The notes below the pieces were generated by a model, which saw only the letters and a list, made by a program, of their open reading frames with translations, was not told the origin of the DNA and searched no databases. The position numbers were made by a program, and so were the translations under genes. A DNA stretch of 64,000 bases, taken from positions 32,216-96,215 of the forward strand of contig JAGQTV010000081.1 in assembly GCA_020438845.1 (NCBI GenBank). The letters run 5' to 3'. Source of the DNA: Mycobacterium sp. (GTDB lineage Bacteria > Actinomycetota > Actinomycetes > Mycobacteriales > Mycobacteriaceae). Positions 1 through 9,491 of the stretch are shown here, in pieces (the stretch's first letter is position 1; each line of letters begins with the position of its first letter).

Positions 1-426
1 TCGGTTCAGTGCCGGACGGTCGGGATAGTCGGTGACGGTCAAATCCATTCGCATCGAGGCCAGGAACTCGTCGAAGAGACTCGGCCCGATGCCGTATCGG
101 CGCGCGGTGTGAAGGACGGCGGGCAACACCGCCTCGCTGGCCTCATCCTCGTTGAGGAAGCCCTCCAGAAGGTCGCCCGCGAGCTGCTCCAGCCGCGCCT
201 CCCGCTCGAGGACCCCGGCGTCGGAATTCAGGTCGTCGAGGATGTCGTCGGCGTAGCGGGCGAAACCATAGAGCGCGTGCACAGCCGGCCGCTGCGACGG
301 GCTGAGCAGCCGGGTGGCCAGGAAGTAAGTGCGGCCGTGCTCGGCGTTGAGTCGCCGGCAATACCGGTAGGACTCGCGCAGTCGCTCGTCGGATATGCCG
401 GCTGCACGCAATTCGGTGTTGATCAT
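1..426 (-). CDS. crtB: Phytoene synthase, partial (C-terminus beyond window edge)
   Basis: Phytoene synthase joins two geranylgeranyl diphosphates head to head to make phytoene, the first C40 step of carotenoid synthesis. About 142 N-terminal residues are visible. They contain the family pattern RESYRYCRRLNAEHGRTYF, followed by ALYGFARYADDILDDLN, whose DDILD is the first Asp-rich Mg2+/diphosphate-binding motif. The ATG at 426 overlaps the crtI stop as ATGA, so the two are translationally coupled. The rest of the gene, including the second Asp-rich motif, lies left of the window. Identification is firm from motifs plus the crtE-crtI context. Confidence 0.93.
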   Translation of the reverse strand, partial: MINTELRAAGISDERLRESYRYCRRLNAEHGRTYFLATRLLSPSQRPAVHALYGFARYADDILDDLNSDAGVLEREARLEQLAGDLLEGFLNEDEASEAVLPAVLHTARRYGIGPSLFDEFLASMRMDLTVTDYPDRPALNR

Positions 427-1970
427 GCTCCTCCCCGTCTCGCCGAAGTGGTGATCGTGGTCGGTGAACGGCCTTCGGACGCTCCGGTGATCCGCTCGGC
501 GGCAAGCCGCCCGGACACCAGGGCCGTCGGTACCCCGACTCCGGGAACCGTCGAACCGCCGGCCAGCACGGCATTCTCGATGCCGCGTACCAGATTGGCC
601 GGCCGGAACGGACCGGTCTGCGGAAATGTATGGGCCAAGGCGAACGGCGTACCCGCCGTCATGCCCTGACGCGCCCAGTCGGCCGGGGTGACCACCTCGA
701 GCACGTCGACATCTCGGTCGAGGCCCGGCAGCAGCCGCTGGGCCGCAGTGGCAAGCACCTGCTGTGCGTAGTCGGCGCCGCGATCAGCCCAATCGATGTG
801 GCCCACTTCGAGATTCGGGCATGGCGCGAGCACGTAGAGCAGGTCCCTGCCGGGAGGAGCCAGGGTCGGGTCACTTGCGGTGGGCCGGGTGATCAGCAGC
901 GACGGGTCGCTCATGAGTACCCCTTGACGGATGATCTCGTCGAAGGTCTGCGACCATTTCCCGCCGAAGCTGATGTTGTGGTGCTCCAGCGCCGGTCTGC
1001 CCGATTCTGATTCGACACGGGGCACTCCGACGTGCATGACCAATGCCGAGGGCGCCGGCCGCAACGGGACGGGTCGGCGGGGTGTCCGGCCGAGAAGCTG
1101 GTAGGTCAGCGGCAGTTCGGTAGTGAGAACGATTGCGTCACAAGCGATCCGATCGCCGGAGTCAGTGAGGACGCCGGTGACCCGCGAACCGGACCGCTCC
1201 AGGGCAGTAACGGTGGTGCCGTAGCGGAACCGCACGCCTGCCTGCGTTCCGGCGGCGGCCAGCGCTTCGGGAACAGCCCGCATGCCCCCGCGGGGGAAGT
1301 ACACCCCGGCGACGGTGTCCATGTAGGCGATCACGGCGTAGGCGGCGAGTGCCTGTTGGGGCGGCACTCCGGCGTAGAGCGCCTGAAAGGTGAAGATCCG
1401 CTGCACCCGCTCGTCGGTGATGAAGCGGCTCACCATCTTCTCCCAGCCCCGGAAACCGCCGATGGCAGCCAGGCGGGCCAGTTGCGGGGTGAGAAGCGAC
1501 AGTGGCGAGGAGAAGTTGGACCCGATGAAACCGTCGATCTCCAGGTGGTAGAGCTGGGTGAGCCATTGGCGTAACCGCTGGTATCCGGCCGCCTGGTCAG
1601 GTCCGGCGAAAGCCGCTATGGCCGAGGTCATTGCGTCGGCATCGGTGTGGACATCAAGAACGCTGCCGTCGGCGAATGACGCTCGATAGGCGGGGTCCAG
1701 GGACATCAGCTCGAGGTGGTCGCTCATCGACGCGCCGACACAGTGGAACGCCTCTTCGATGATGTCGGGCATCGTCAACACGGTTGCACCGGTGTCGATC
1801 CGGTAGCCGCGGATATCCGCCTGACCCACCCGGCCGCCGGGAAATTGGTGCCGTTCGACAACGGTGACCGACCGTCCCCGCCCAGCCAGTTGCAGCGCGG
1901 CCGACAAGCCCGACAGTCCGGCACCCACCACCACGACGTGCTCGGTACGTCCGGGCACGGTTCGCATCAT
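423..1970 (-). CDS. crtI: Phytoene desaturase (CrtI family)
   Basis: A 515-residue FAD-dependent desaturase that converts phytoene to lycopene or a related polyene at the membrane. The N-terminal dinucleotide-binding motif is VVVVGAGLSGLSAALQLAG (about residues 12-30), and the CrtI C-terminal signature is present as NAVLAGGSTVPGVGVPTALV. Length is normal for the family. Two ATG codons lie in tandem at the start (1970 and 1967) after GAGGAG, and either could be used. The gene lies 43 bases after crtE and overlaps crtB by four bases, so crtE-crtI-crtB form one operon. Confidence 0.95.
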   Translation of the reverse strand: MMRTVPGRTEHVVVVGAGLSGLSAALQLAGRGRSVTVVERHQFPGGRVGQADIRGYRIDTGATVLTMPDIIEEAFHCVGASMSDHLELMSLDPAYRASFADGSVLDVHTDADAMTSAIAAFAGPDQAAGYQRLRQWLTQLYHLEIDGFIGSNFSSPLSLLTPQLARLAAIGGFRGWEKMVSRFITDERVQRIFTFQALYAGVPPQQALAAYAVIAYMDTVAGVYFPRGGMRAVPEALAAAGTQAGVRFRYGTTVTALERSGSRVTGVLTDSGDRIACDAIVLTTELPLTYQLLGRTPRRPVPLRPAPSALVMHVGVPRVESESGRPALEHHNISFGGKWSQTFDEIIRQGVLMSDPSLLITRPTASDPTLAPPGRDLLYVLAPCPNLEVGHIDWADRGADYAQQVLATAAQRLLPGLDRDVDVLEVVTPADWARQGMTAGTPFALAHTFPQTGPFRPANLVRGIENAVLAGGSTVPGVGVPTALVSGRLAAERITGASEGRSPTTITTSARRGGA

Positions 1971-2013
1971 TGGACTCCTCGTAATTGGTCGGTTGAGAGG
2001 TAGGTCGTCTTGG

Positions 2014-3228
2014 CTATGTCATCCGCTCGGTACAGACCACAGCCATATCCGCCAACGCCGACTGCACCCAGTCGCCGAGACGGTCGTCGTCCAGGTAGTC
2101 CAGAGCGACGGAAAGCCGCTCCGCGATCAACCCTTCGATCCAGTCCACGGCACCGCTGCCCCGAATCAGAGTCCGCCAGAGGTCGATGTCGGACTCGTCG
2201 AGTTCGTCGGCAGCCATCAGTTCGGCGATCTGCCGGCGGACGTCGGGTTCGGCCATCCGGTGTGCCGCGACGATCACGCTGGTGGCTTTCCGCTCGGTGA
2301 GATCTCCGCCGACCGGCTTCCCGGTGACTGCCGGCGAGCCGAAGACACCCAGAATGTCGTCGCGCAACTGGAACGCCTCCCCGACCGCAGTCCCGTAACC
2401 GGAGAGGACGTCGATCAGGTCGGCCCGGTCGGCCATCACCGCACCGATCTCCAATGGACGTCGGACTGTGTAGTTACCGGACTTCCGACGCGCGACGTCC
2501 AAAACGGCGTCCAGGCTCGGCCGCGCTCCGGCATCGTTGGCCACGTCGGCGAACTGGCCGACGGCAAGTTCCACCCGCATGGCGTCATAGTGCGGCCACG
2601 CACGCACGAGCGCTTCGTGGGGAACTCCGCTCTCGCGCATCATCTGCTCAGCCCAGACCAGGCAGAGATCGCCCAGCAGGATCGCCAGCGAAGCCCCGAA
2701 CCGGGAGGACGACCCGGACAGCCCGCGATCGCGGTGCCACTGGCCGAACTGCAGGTGCGCTGCCGGGCGGCCGCGCCGCAGGCCCGAGTCGTCCATCACG
2801 TCGTCCTGCAGCAACGCGAATGCATGGAGCAGTTCCAGGGCCGCCGAGGCCCTCAACGCCGCATCGTCGGCGCCGGTCTGGCAGAGCGCCGCATCGTCGG
2901 CGTCGGTCTGGCAGAGCGCCGCATCGTCGGCGCCGGTCTGGCAGAGCGCCGCATCGTCGGCGCCGCAGAGCCAGCCCAGGTACATGAATGTCGAGCGCAG
3001 ACACTTGCCACCGTCGACGAACGGGGTCAGGACGTCAGCCGCAACGTCGATCCCGGTACGTTCCAACTGGGGCAGGCACCGGGTGGCCACGAAGTCGGCC
3101 AGATGGGCCAGGGATCCCCGTCGGACGTTGTCACGCCAGACGGCGAAATCAGCGGGCCGGAACTGGCCCGCGCGGCCTGGAATCTGCCTCAGTACGCTCT
3201 TCGGCGCATCAGAGTCGATCGCGCGCAA
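2014..3228 (-). CDS. crtE: Geranylgeranyl diphosphate synthase with internal 10-residue tandem repeat
   Basis: Prenyl diphosphate synthase that makes GGPP, the substrate of CrtB. The first Asp-rich motif is LLQDDVMDDS and the second is LRDDILGVFG; both are intact. I place the start at TTG 3228, eight bases after GGAG, giving 404 residues. An ATG at 3390 is open in frame, but the extra 54 residues look non-coding. Just before the first Asp-rich motif the unit GADDAALCQT occurs three times plus a partial copy, adding about 30 residues compared with a single-copy version. The repeat sits in a helical region near the active site. All flanking family motifs remain in frame, so the enzyme is probably functional. 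Confidence 0.9.
   Translation of the reverse strand: MRAIDSDAPKSVLRQIPGRAGQFRPADFAVWRDNVRRGSLAHLADFVATRCLPQLERTGIDVAADVLTPFVDGGKCLRSTFMYLGWLCGADDAALCQTGADDAALCQTDADDAALCQTGADDAALRASAALELLHAFALLQDDVMDDSGLRRGRPAAHLQFGQWHRDRGLSGSSSRFGASLAILLGDLCLVWAEQMMRESGVPHEALVRAWPHYDAMRVELAVGQFADVANDAGARPSLDAVLDVARRKSGNYTVRRPLEIGAVMADRADLIDVLSGYGTAVGEAFQLRDDILGVFGSPAVTGKPVGGDLTERKATSVIVAAHRMAEPDVRRQIAELMAADELDESDIDLWRTLIRGSGAVDWIEGLIAERLSVALDYLDDDRLGDWVQSALADMAVVCTERMT
2861..2965. repeat. 30-bp tandem repeat inside crtE (three copies plus half)
   Basis: The 30-base unit starting gcatcgtcggcgccggtctg runs at 2861-2890, 2891-2920 and 2921-2950, with a 15-base partial copy at 2951-2965. The second copy has one C-to-T change (cgtcgg for cgccgg), giving Asp for Gly. 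The unit is a multiple of three, so copy-number changes keep the frame. It resembles a mycobacterial VNTR locus but is coding. Confidence 0.97.
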
Positions 3229-3436
3229 TGATCCAACTCCTTCCGCATCACCCCGGGTTTTCCGGGCCCCTCTGACCGAAGCGACAAGACCATTCAATAC
3301 GAAATAGGCTCCTCCCGCAGCCTGGCCCCTCCCGGGCCCAACTGAGCGGAAGCACGCGCGGGGCGATCGTGTGAGCGCACAGGCCATCAATCGCGGCCGG
3401 TAGGCCTATTATCTGTGCCGGTATGGAGGGAAGTGG
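3229..3436. promoter_or_regulatory. Divergent intergenic region between crtE and the acyltransferase gene
   Basis: This 208-base region separates two divergent genes. On the plus strand TATTAT at 3407-3412 is a good -10 candidate, about 24 bases upstream of the acyltransferase ATG, and is followed by a ribosome binding site (GGAGGGA). I see no convincing -35 partner. On the minus strand no clear -10 for the carotenoid operon is visible. No operator or repeat was recognised. Confidence 0.4.
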
Positions 3437-5650
3437 ATGACATCAGCATCGTATGACGATCCATCAGCTCCGCGGGAGGAGCGGGACGGCCGCTCACGCA
3501 GTAAGGAATTCCGCCCTGACATCGAGGGTTTGCGTGCGATAGCGGTATTGGCCGTTGTCCTGTTTCACGCGAATCTGCCGGGCGTGGGGGGCGGATTCGT
3601 CGGTGTCGACGTCTTTTTCGTCATCTCGGGCTTCCTGATAACCGGGCTGCTGTGGCGCGAGGTGAGCACGGCCGGCACCGTGCGGCTGCGGCGCTTCTAC
3701 GGCGCGCGGGCTCGGCGGCTCCTCCCGGCGTCAGCCGCGGTGGGCATCATCACCATGATCGCCTCGGCCCTGCTGCTCCCCCTTCTGCAGGTCCAGACCA
3801 TCGCGATCGATGGCATCACCAGCGCCTTGTACGTCTGCAACTTCTGGTTCATTTTCGAAGGCGTCAACTACTTCGGCAACCGGTACCCATCGCCGTTCCA
3901 GCACTACTGGTCGTTGGCCGTGGAAGAGCAGTTCTACATGGTGTGGCCGGCGATGATCCTCGGAACGGCGTGGCTCATCCGGCGGGTGCGCCGGCTCAAG
4001 ACCAAGGCCGAAGCCACCTCGTCCGCACGCCCTTTCGTGGTTCTGCTGGCGCTGGTCGCCATCGTCTCCTTTGTGCTGTCGGCGGGCATTACCTACCTGA
4101 TGCCCCCACTGGCGTATTTTTCGCTGCCTACCAGGGCCTGGCAGTTGGCCGCCGGGGGCCTGGTCGCTCTGACGGCCGCCAAGTGGCGCCAACTGCCGTC
4201 ACTGCCGGCTGTGTTCACCGGATGGACAGGCCTGGCGCTGATACTGCTCGCCTGCGTCGGGTTGAGCGAATCCACCCCCTACCCGGGCATCGCGGCGTTA
4301 TTGCCGACGGTCGGCACTGTGCTGGTGATCGGCGCCGGCTGCGCCGGACCCTCTCAGGGATGCGGACGGATCCTGGGATTGTCGTGGATGGGGGCGATGG
4401 GGCGGATCTCGTACTCCTGGTACCTGTGGCACTGGCCGGTGCTGGTGTTGGCGCCGGTGTTGGTGGGCCATCCCTTGGGCCTGCCGGCCCGGTTGATTGC
4501 GGTTCTGGTTTCCGCAGCGCTGGCAGTGCTCACGCTGCGTTTCATCGAAAACCCGCTTCGTTTCTCCCCTCGTATCCGCAACTCTCCGCGAAACAGTCTC
4601 GCTCTTGGCGGTGCCGTCACCGCGGCGGCGGTTGTCGTGGGTCTGGTCCTGCCGGTATGGCTACCCAACCCGGTCGGTCGCGGGCCGGCGGTCCCGCCGC
4701 TCACCATCACTGCACAGCCGGCCCCACCCGGCTCGAGCATGGCGGTCTACGACGCAGCGGTGAAAGACGTATTCGCTCAGGTACAGGCCGTGGTCGCGGC
4801 GTCGGCCGAGCGGAACACGGTGCCATCGAACCTGGATCCACCGCTGACCTCTTCTGCAGCCCGGGATGCCGAAGTCAAGGCCATCTTGTCCGAGGGCTGC
4901 CTGCGCCTGCCGTTCCAGGTGGGGCAACCCGAATGCGCGGCGGGCGACGTCGACTCGAAGACGACGGTGGCCCTGATCGGCGACTCGCGCGGCGCGATGT
5001 TGAATCCGGCGTTCCGGAAGGTTGCCACCGAACGGCACTGGCGGCTGGAGATGCTGGCCAAGGCGGCGTGCCCGATCGTGGACTTGCCGTTCGCCACTCA
5101 CCTCGTCAACGGCTTGGCCGAAAAGATTCAAGGCTGCGCAGAGTGGCGCTCCCAGATCATGGCCCGACTGGCCGCCGAGCGCCCCCAGCTGATCGTCGTG
5201 GAGTCGTCGCGGCTTTACGGCGCCGACGGCACCGGCGCGTGGCTGCCGGGATTCAAGACGTTCAATCCGGCCTGGATAAGCAGTCTGACGCCTCTCATGC
5301 GTCAACTGCGGGACACCGGTGCGCAGGTGCTGATGCTCGGGCCTATTCCGGATCCAATGGAATCGGTGCCGATCTGCCTGTCTGCACACCTCGACGACGC
5401 GACTGCCTGCGCGGCATCACCGGAGCTGTTGAGCAAACCCGGTATCGCCGCTGAGGCCCAGGCCGTCAAAGCCGGCGGTGGCCAATACGCCGACCTCACC
5501 GAACTGTTCTGCACCGCGACCAGCTGCCCGTTCGTGGTCGGGAACACCATGGTGTACTTCGACACGCACCTGACCCGGGAATATTCCGAGCAGTTGGCGC
5601 CGGCTATGGGCGTGCTGGCCGACCGGGCGCTCGCCCACGGTTCGACCTAA
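3437..5650 (+). CDS. Membrane acyltransferase with SGNH domain (OafA/YrhL type)
   Basis: A 737-residue two-domain protein. The N-terminal half is an acyltransferase-3 membrane domain: it opens with EFRPDIEGLRAIAVLAVVLF, has VGVDVFFVISGFLITGLL and about ten membrane helices. The C-terminal third, outside the membrane, is SGNH-like, with ALIGDSRGAML as the Ser block and YFDTHLTREY as the Asp/His block. Proteins of this build O-acylate cell-wall polysaccharides or glycolipids; the substrate here is unknown. The ATG at 3437 follows GGAGGGAAGTGG. The gene stands alone between divergent and convergent neighbours. Confidence 0.88.
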   Translation: MTSASYDDPSAPREERDGRSRSKEFRPDIEGLRAIAVLAVVLFHANLPGVGGGFVGVDVFFVISGFLITGLLWREVSTAGTVRLRRFYGARARRLLPASAAVGIITMIASALLLPLLQVQTIAIDGITSALYVCNFWFIFEGVNYFGNRYPSPFQHYWSLAVEEQFYMVWPAMILGTAWLIRRVRRLKTKAEATSSARPFVVLLALVAIVSFVLSAGITYLMPPLAYFSLPTRAWQLAAGGLVALTAAKWRQLPSLPAVFTGWTGLALILLACVGLSESTPYPGIAALLPTVGTVLVIGAGCAGPSQGCGRILGLSWMGAMGRISYSWYLWHWPVLVLAPVLVGHPLGLPARLIAVLVSAALAVLTLRFIENPLRFSPRIRNSPRNSLALGGAVTAAAVVVGLVLPVWLPNPVGRGPAVPPLTITAQPAPPGSSMAVYDAAVKDVFAQVQAVVAASAERNTVPSNLDPPLTSSAARDAEVKAILSEGCLRLPFQVGQPECAAGDVDSKTTVALIGDSRGAMLNPAFRKVATERHWRLEMLAKAACPIVDLPFATHLVNGLAEKIQGCAEWRSQIMARLAAERPQLIVVESSRLYGADGTGAWLPGFKTFNPAWISSLTPLMRQLRDTGAQVLMLGPIPDPMESVPICLSAHLDDATACAASPELLSKPGIAAEAQAVKAGGGQYADLTELFCTATSCPFVVGNTMVYFDTHLTREYSEQLAPAMGVLADRALAHGST

Positions 5651-5670
5651 CCCGCTGATCGGGCCCGCAT

Positions 5671-6138
5671 TCAGGCCGACGGCCGATGCTCGAAGTGGCG
5701 CCGCACACCGGCCAACAGTTCGGTGTGGGTTGAGACCGTCCGATCCACCGCGATGCCGAGCAGCGGCCGCGGCGCGCTGATTCGCAGATACTCACGCAGC
5801 CGGCAGCCGGTTTCCCACGGCTCGAAGGCGATGACCGAGTCCACCCGGATCGTCGGGACCGGATGAAGCTCCGCGCTGAGGGCACCGGCAACTGGTACCC
5901 GCAGCCGGACTGTGTAGAAGAGCGGGACCGTTAGCCATCCCAGGGCGAGACCGTCCTGCACCCGATAGGTTTCGGCGTCGTCCCGGGCGGATTCCCGCCG
6001 GGACACGAGCCGGATGGAACCACCCGGACAGATCTCGGGGATCAGGGAAAGGTCGATGCAGAAGTCCCGAACCTCGTCGGGATCTCCGGGCACGGCCTCG
6101 GACAAGATCCGGTCGGCGTGGCCGATCACCCGCAGCAC
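5671..6138 (-). CDS. SRPBCC-fold protein (polyketide cyclase/START-like)
   Basis: A 155-residue protein that resembles the small SRPBCC ligand-binding family: it has the pattern of alternating short strands and a long C-terminal helix (HTELLAGVRRHFEHR). Such proteins bind lipids or act as cyclases; no function can be assigned. The start is GTG 6138, six bases after the stop of the DUF732 gene, so the two are probably cotranscribed. A second in-frame GTG lies three codons inside. No signal peptide is visible. Confidence 0.65.
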   Translation of the reverse strand: MLRVIGHADRILSEAVPGDPDEVRDFCIDLSLIPEICPGGSIRLVSRRESARDDAETYRVQDGLALGWLTVPLFYTVRLRVPVAGALSAELHPVPTIRVDSVIAFEPWETGCRLREYLRISAPRPLLGIAVDRTVSTHTELLAGVRRHFEHRPSA

Positions 6139-6144
6139 CGGGGG

Positions 6145-6504
6145 CTACTGGGCGGCAGCCTGCAGCACGCCGATCTGATCGGGGCAATAGGTGGTGATCG
6201 CCGCTCCGACGAACTGCCACGCCTGGGTCGGGCTACTACCGCGCGCAAGATTCTTCAGCACAAAGGCTTCCGAGGCGTAGGCGTTGGGGTCCACGCCCCT
6301 GTACAGCCGCTTGCACATGATCTTGCCCAGCCATGCGTTGTAATCCCGCGGCCCGTAGATGCCGAATCCGTGCAACTGGTTGGCGAAGTCGATGTCGGGA
6401 TCGGCGTGTGCGGGTGCGGCCATCCCGAGAGTCGCCATGGCGGCGACGATGGGGGCGGTCATAGCCGCCGCAACAGCGGCTGCGGCTCGGCTCCTGAGAG
6501 TCAT
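6145..6504 (-). CDS. DUF732 secreted protein
   Basis: A 119-residue exported protein. An Ala-rich signal peptide ends near AAPAHADPD, followed by a short mature domain typical of mycobacterial DUF732 proteins, with two Cys (MCKRLYRG and TTYCPDQ) likely to form a disulfide. Function is unknown. I start it at ATG 6504 rather than farther upstream, because this gives a proper signal peptide and because a TACAAT -10 element lies seven bases upstream, as expected for a leaderless mRNA. It is divergent from the MmpL gene and shares its 76-base control region. Confidence 0.82.
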   Translation of the reverse strand: MTLRSRAAAAVAAAMTAPIVAAMATLGMAAPAHADPDIDFANQLHGFGIYGPRDYNAWLGKIMCKRLYRGVDPNAYASEAFVLKNLARGSSPTQAWQFVGAAITTYCPDQIGVLQAAAQ

Positions 6505-6580
6505 AGCCCGAATTGTAAGCCGGTCAGTTACATTAGCTAAGCTATTCATCAGTGTTCGGTCCACGATCTCAGGGAATCCC
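6505..6580. promoter_or_regulatory. Divergent control region with TAGCTWAGCTA palindrome
   Basis: This 76-base spacer lies between the DUF732 gene and mmpL. On the minus strand TACAAT (6517-6512) is seven bases from the DUF732 ATG. On the plus strand TACATT (6529-6534) is a -10 candidate for mmpL. It touches an 11-base perfect palindrome, tagctaagcta (6534-6544), which would suit a dimeric repressor. The longer stretch 6528-6546 is partly like an IdeR box but needs a one-base gap to align, so I do not call it one. Confidence 0.5.
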
Positions 6581-9481
6581 ATGGTCAAGCTGTTGAAGAA
6601 CGGCAGCTCGACCACCAACACGGCCAGCAATCAGCACGTCGGCGCGCATCCAGCCATCCCGCGATTCGTCCGGCTTTTCTCGATACCGATCCTGCTCTTC
6701 TGGCTGGCCCTGGTCGTCGTGCTCAACACCACGATCCCGCAGTTGGAGGCAGTCGGACAAGCACATTCGGTCTCGCTGGCCCCCGACGACGCCCCGTCGC
6801 TGCAGGCGTTGAAGCGGGTCGGTGAGAACTTCAAGGAATTCGACTCCAACAGCTCGGCGATGATCCTGCTGGAGGGCGACAGTCCACTGGGCTCGGAGGC
6901 GCACCACTACTACGACGGCTTGATCGCCGCGCTGCGCGCCGACCACCAACACGTCCAGAATGTCCAGGACTTCTGGAGTGACCCGCTGACCGCGTCGGGG
7001 TCGCAGAGCGCCGACGGCAAGGCCGCCTACGTGCAGCTCTATCTGGCCGGCAACCAGGGCGAACGGCTGGCCAATGAGTCGGTCCAGGCGGTCCGCGACA
7101 TCGTCGCCGCCAATCCACCGCCACAAGGCCTGCACGTCTATGTCACCGGGCCTGCAGCGATGGTCTCCGACCAGCACCTCGCCGGCGACAAAGGCGTCGA
7201 GAAGATCACCGCGGTGACGCTCGTCGTCATCTTCGTCATGCTGCTGCTGGTCTACGGCTCGATCGTCACCGTGCTGCTGGTGTTGCTGATGGTCTTCATC
7301 CAACTGGCCGCCGCCCGGGGAATAGTCGCGTTCCTGGGCTTCCACAACGTCATCGGCCTGTCGACCTTCGCGGTGAACCTGCTGACGACGATGGCGATCG
7401 CCGCGGCCACCGACTACGTCATCTTCATCATGGGGCGTTATCACGAGGCTCGCCTCGCCGGCGAAGACCGCGAAACCGCGTTCTACACGATGTACCACGG
7501 CACCGCGCACGTCATCCTCGGCTCCGGGCTGACCATCGCCGGCGCCACGTTCTGTCTGCACTTCGCCCGGTTGCCCTATTTCAAGAGCCTCGGCATCCCG
7601 CTGGCCATCGGCATGCTGATCGCGGTCGTCGCGGCGTTGACGATGGCGCCGGCGATCCTCACCATCGGCAGCCACTTCGGCCTTTTCGATCCCAAGCGGG
7701 CGATGAAGACCCGCGGGTGGCGCCGGGTCGGCACGGCCGTCGTACGTTGGCCGGCACCGATCCTGGTTGCCTCCACCGCGCTGGCATTGGTCGGCCTCCT
7801 GGCGCTGCCCTCCTACGTGACCAGCTACAACGACCGCAAATACCTGCCTGCGGACATCCCCGCTAATCAGGGATACGAAGCGGCGGACCGGCATTTCCCG
7901 CAGGCGCGGTTGAACCCCGAAATGCTGATGATCGAAACTGACCACGATCTGCGGAACTCCGCGGACATGCTGGTGATCGACAGGGTCGCCAAGAGCATCT
8001 TCCACATCCCCGGGGTGGGCCGGGTCCAGGCCATTACCCGGCCGCAGGGCACCCCGATCGAGCACACCTCAATTCCGTTCATCATCAGCATGTCCGGTGC
8101 CACCCAGCAGTTGAACATGTCCTACATGCAGGACCGCATGAAGGACATGCTGAAGATGGGCGACGACATGCAGTCCACGATCGACAACATGGAACGCCAA
8201 CTGGAACTGATGACCCAGTTGGTCGGCGTCACCCACGACATGGTCACCCAGACCAAGAAGACCGTGGCCGACACCAATGAGATCCGCGACCGGATCGCCA
8301 ATTTCGACGACTTCTTCCGGCCGATCCGCAACTACTTCTACTGGGAGCCGCATTGCTACGACATCCCGATCTGCTGGACGCTGCGCTCGATTTTTGACTC
8401 GCTCGACGGAATCGACACGCTCAGTGACGATCTCGGCGCCATGGTCGTGGACATGGACAAGATGGACGTGCTCATGCCGCAGATGCTCACGGTCATGCCG
8501 CCGATGATCGAGAACATGAAGACCATGAAGACCATGATGCTGACCATGCAGTCCACCATGGGCGGACTGCAGGATCAGATGCAGGCCATGCAGGAGAACG
8601 CCACCGCCATGGGACAGGCTTTCGACGCGGCCAAGAACGACGACTCGTTCTACCTACCGCCGGAGGTGTTCGACAACCCTGAGTTCAAACGGGGCATGAA
8701 GATGTTCGTCTCACCGGACGGAAAGTCGGTGCGGTTCATCATTTCCCACGAGAACGACCCGGCGACCCCGGAAGGTCTCGCACTGATCGACAAGATCAAG
8801 GACGCGGCCTTCGAGGCGATCAAGGGCACTCCCCTGGAAGGCTCCAAGGTCTACCTGGGTGGCACGGCTTCGGCGTACAAGGACATGCAGCACGGAGCCA
8901 ACTACGACCTGCTGATCGCCGGAATCGCCTCGCTGTGTTTGATTTTCATCATCATGCTGATTCTTACCCGAAGCGTGGTGGCCGCCGCTGTCATCGTGGG
9001 CACTGTGGCGTTGTCGTTGGGGACGTCCTTCGGGTTGTCGGTGTTGATCTGGCAGGAGATCATGGGCGTCCCGCTGCACTGGATGGTGCTGGCGATGTCG
9101 GTGATCATCCTGCTGGCGGTGGGCAGCGACTACAACCTGTTGCTGGTGTCACGGTTCAAAGAGGAGATCGGAGCCGGGATCAACACCGGGATCATCCGGT
9201 CGATGGCCGGTACCGGCGCAGTGGTGACCTCGGCCGGCTTGGTGTTCGCGTTCACGATGGCCTCCATGCTCGTGAGCGACCTGTTGGTGGCCGGGCAGGT
9301 GGGCTCGACGATCGCCCTCGGCCTGCTGTTCGACACGCTGGTGGTGCGGTCGTTCATGACACCGTCCATCGCCGCACTGTTGGGTCGCTGGTTCTGGTGG
9401 CCGCAGGTCGTGCGTCAGCGGCCGGTTCCCAGGCCGTGGCCCGTCTCTGAAGCGGAACCCGCACTTGTTGGCACGAACTAG
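6581..9481 (+). CDS. MmpL family RND transporter (MmpL4/MmpL5 type)
   Basis: A 966-residue inner-membrane RND exporter with the two-repeat MmpL layout: helix 1 at about 30-50, a first periplasmic domain, helices 2-6, a long second periplasmic domain, and helices 8-12. The second periplasmic part holds a Met-rich helical hairpin (about 500-700), with CYDIPICW at its tip, typical of MmpL4/5 siderophore exporters. The Asp/Tyr pairs of the proton relay are seen in [10 protein letters not shown] and [10 protein letters not shown]. The ATG at 6581 follows AGGGA. No mmpS gene is adjacent, but an Rv0455c-like gene follows at once. Substrate is inferred, not shown. Confidence 0.92.
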   Translation: MVKLLKNGSSTTNTASNQHVGAHPAIPRFVRLFSIPILLFWLALVVVLNTTIPQLEAVGQAHSVSLAPDDAPSLQALKRVGENFKEFDSNSSAMILLEGDSPLGSEAHHYYDGLIAALRADHQHVQNVQDFWSDPLTASGSQSADGKAAYVQLYLAGNQGERLANESVQAVRDIVAANPPPQGLHVYVTGPAAMVSDQHLAGDKGVEKITAVTLVVIFVMLLLVYGSIVTVLLVLLMVFIQLAAARGIVAFLGFHNVIGLSTFAVNLLTTMAIAAATDYVIFIMGRYHEARLAGEDRETAFYTMYHGTAHVILGSGLTIAGATFCLHFARLPYFKSLGIPLAIGMLIAVVAALTMAPAILTIGSHFGLFDPKRAMKTRGWRRVGTAVVRWPAPILVASTALALVGLLALPSYVTSYNDRKYLPADIPANQGYEAADRHFPQARLNPEMLMIETDHDLRNSADMLVIDRVAKSIFHIPGVGRVQAITRPQGTPIEHTSIPFIISMSGATQQLNMSYMQDRMKDMLKMGDDMQSTIDNMERQLELMTQLVGVTHDMVTQTKKTVADTNEIRDRIANFDDFFRPIRNYFYWEPHCYDIPICWTLRSIFDSLDGIDTLSDDLGAMVVDMDKMDVLMPQMLTVMPPMIENMKTMKTMMLTMQSTMGGLQDQMQAMQENATAMGQAFDAAKNDDSFYLPPEVFDNPEFKRGMKMFVSPDGKSVRFIISHENDPATPEGLALIDKIKDAAFEAIKGTPLEGSKVYLGGTASAYKDMQHGANYDLLIAGIASLCLIFIIMLILTRSVVAAAVIVGTVALSLGTSFGLSVLIWQEIMGVPLHWMVLAMSVIILLAVGSDYNLLLVSRFKEEIGAGINTGIIRSMAGTGAVVTSAGLVFAFTMASMLVSDLLVAGQVGSTIALGLLFDTLVVRSFMTPSIAALLGRWFWWPQVVRQRPVPRPWPVSEAEPALVGTN

Positions 9482-9491
9482 GAGGACCATG

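Noticed and set aside
3652-5454. 600-codon frame overlapping the acyltransferase on the same strand
   Set aside because: It is the +2 frame of the acyltransferase; Arg/Gly/Ala-rich with no domain, while the main frame has clear motifs.
6528-6546. Canonical IdeR box before mmpL
   Set aside because: The similarity needs a one-base gap, which breaks the symmetry of the 19-base box; only the 11-base palindrome is reported.
6569-8065. Long open frame of about 500 codons opposite mmpL
   Set aside because: It mirrors the strong codon bias of mmpL, has no known domain and is rich in His, Asp, Gln and Arg, as expected from antisense reading of GC-rich DNA.
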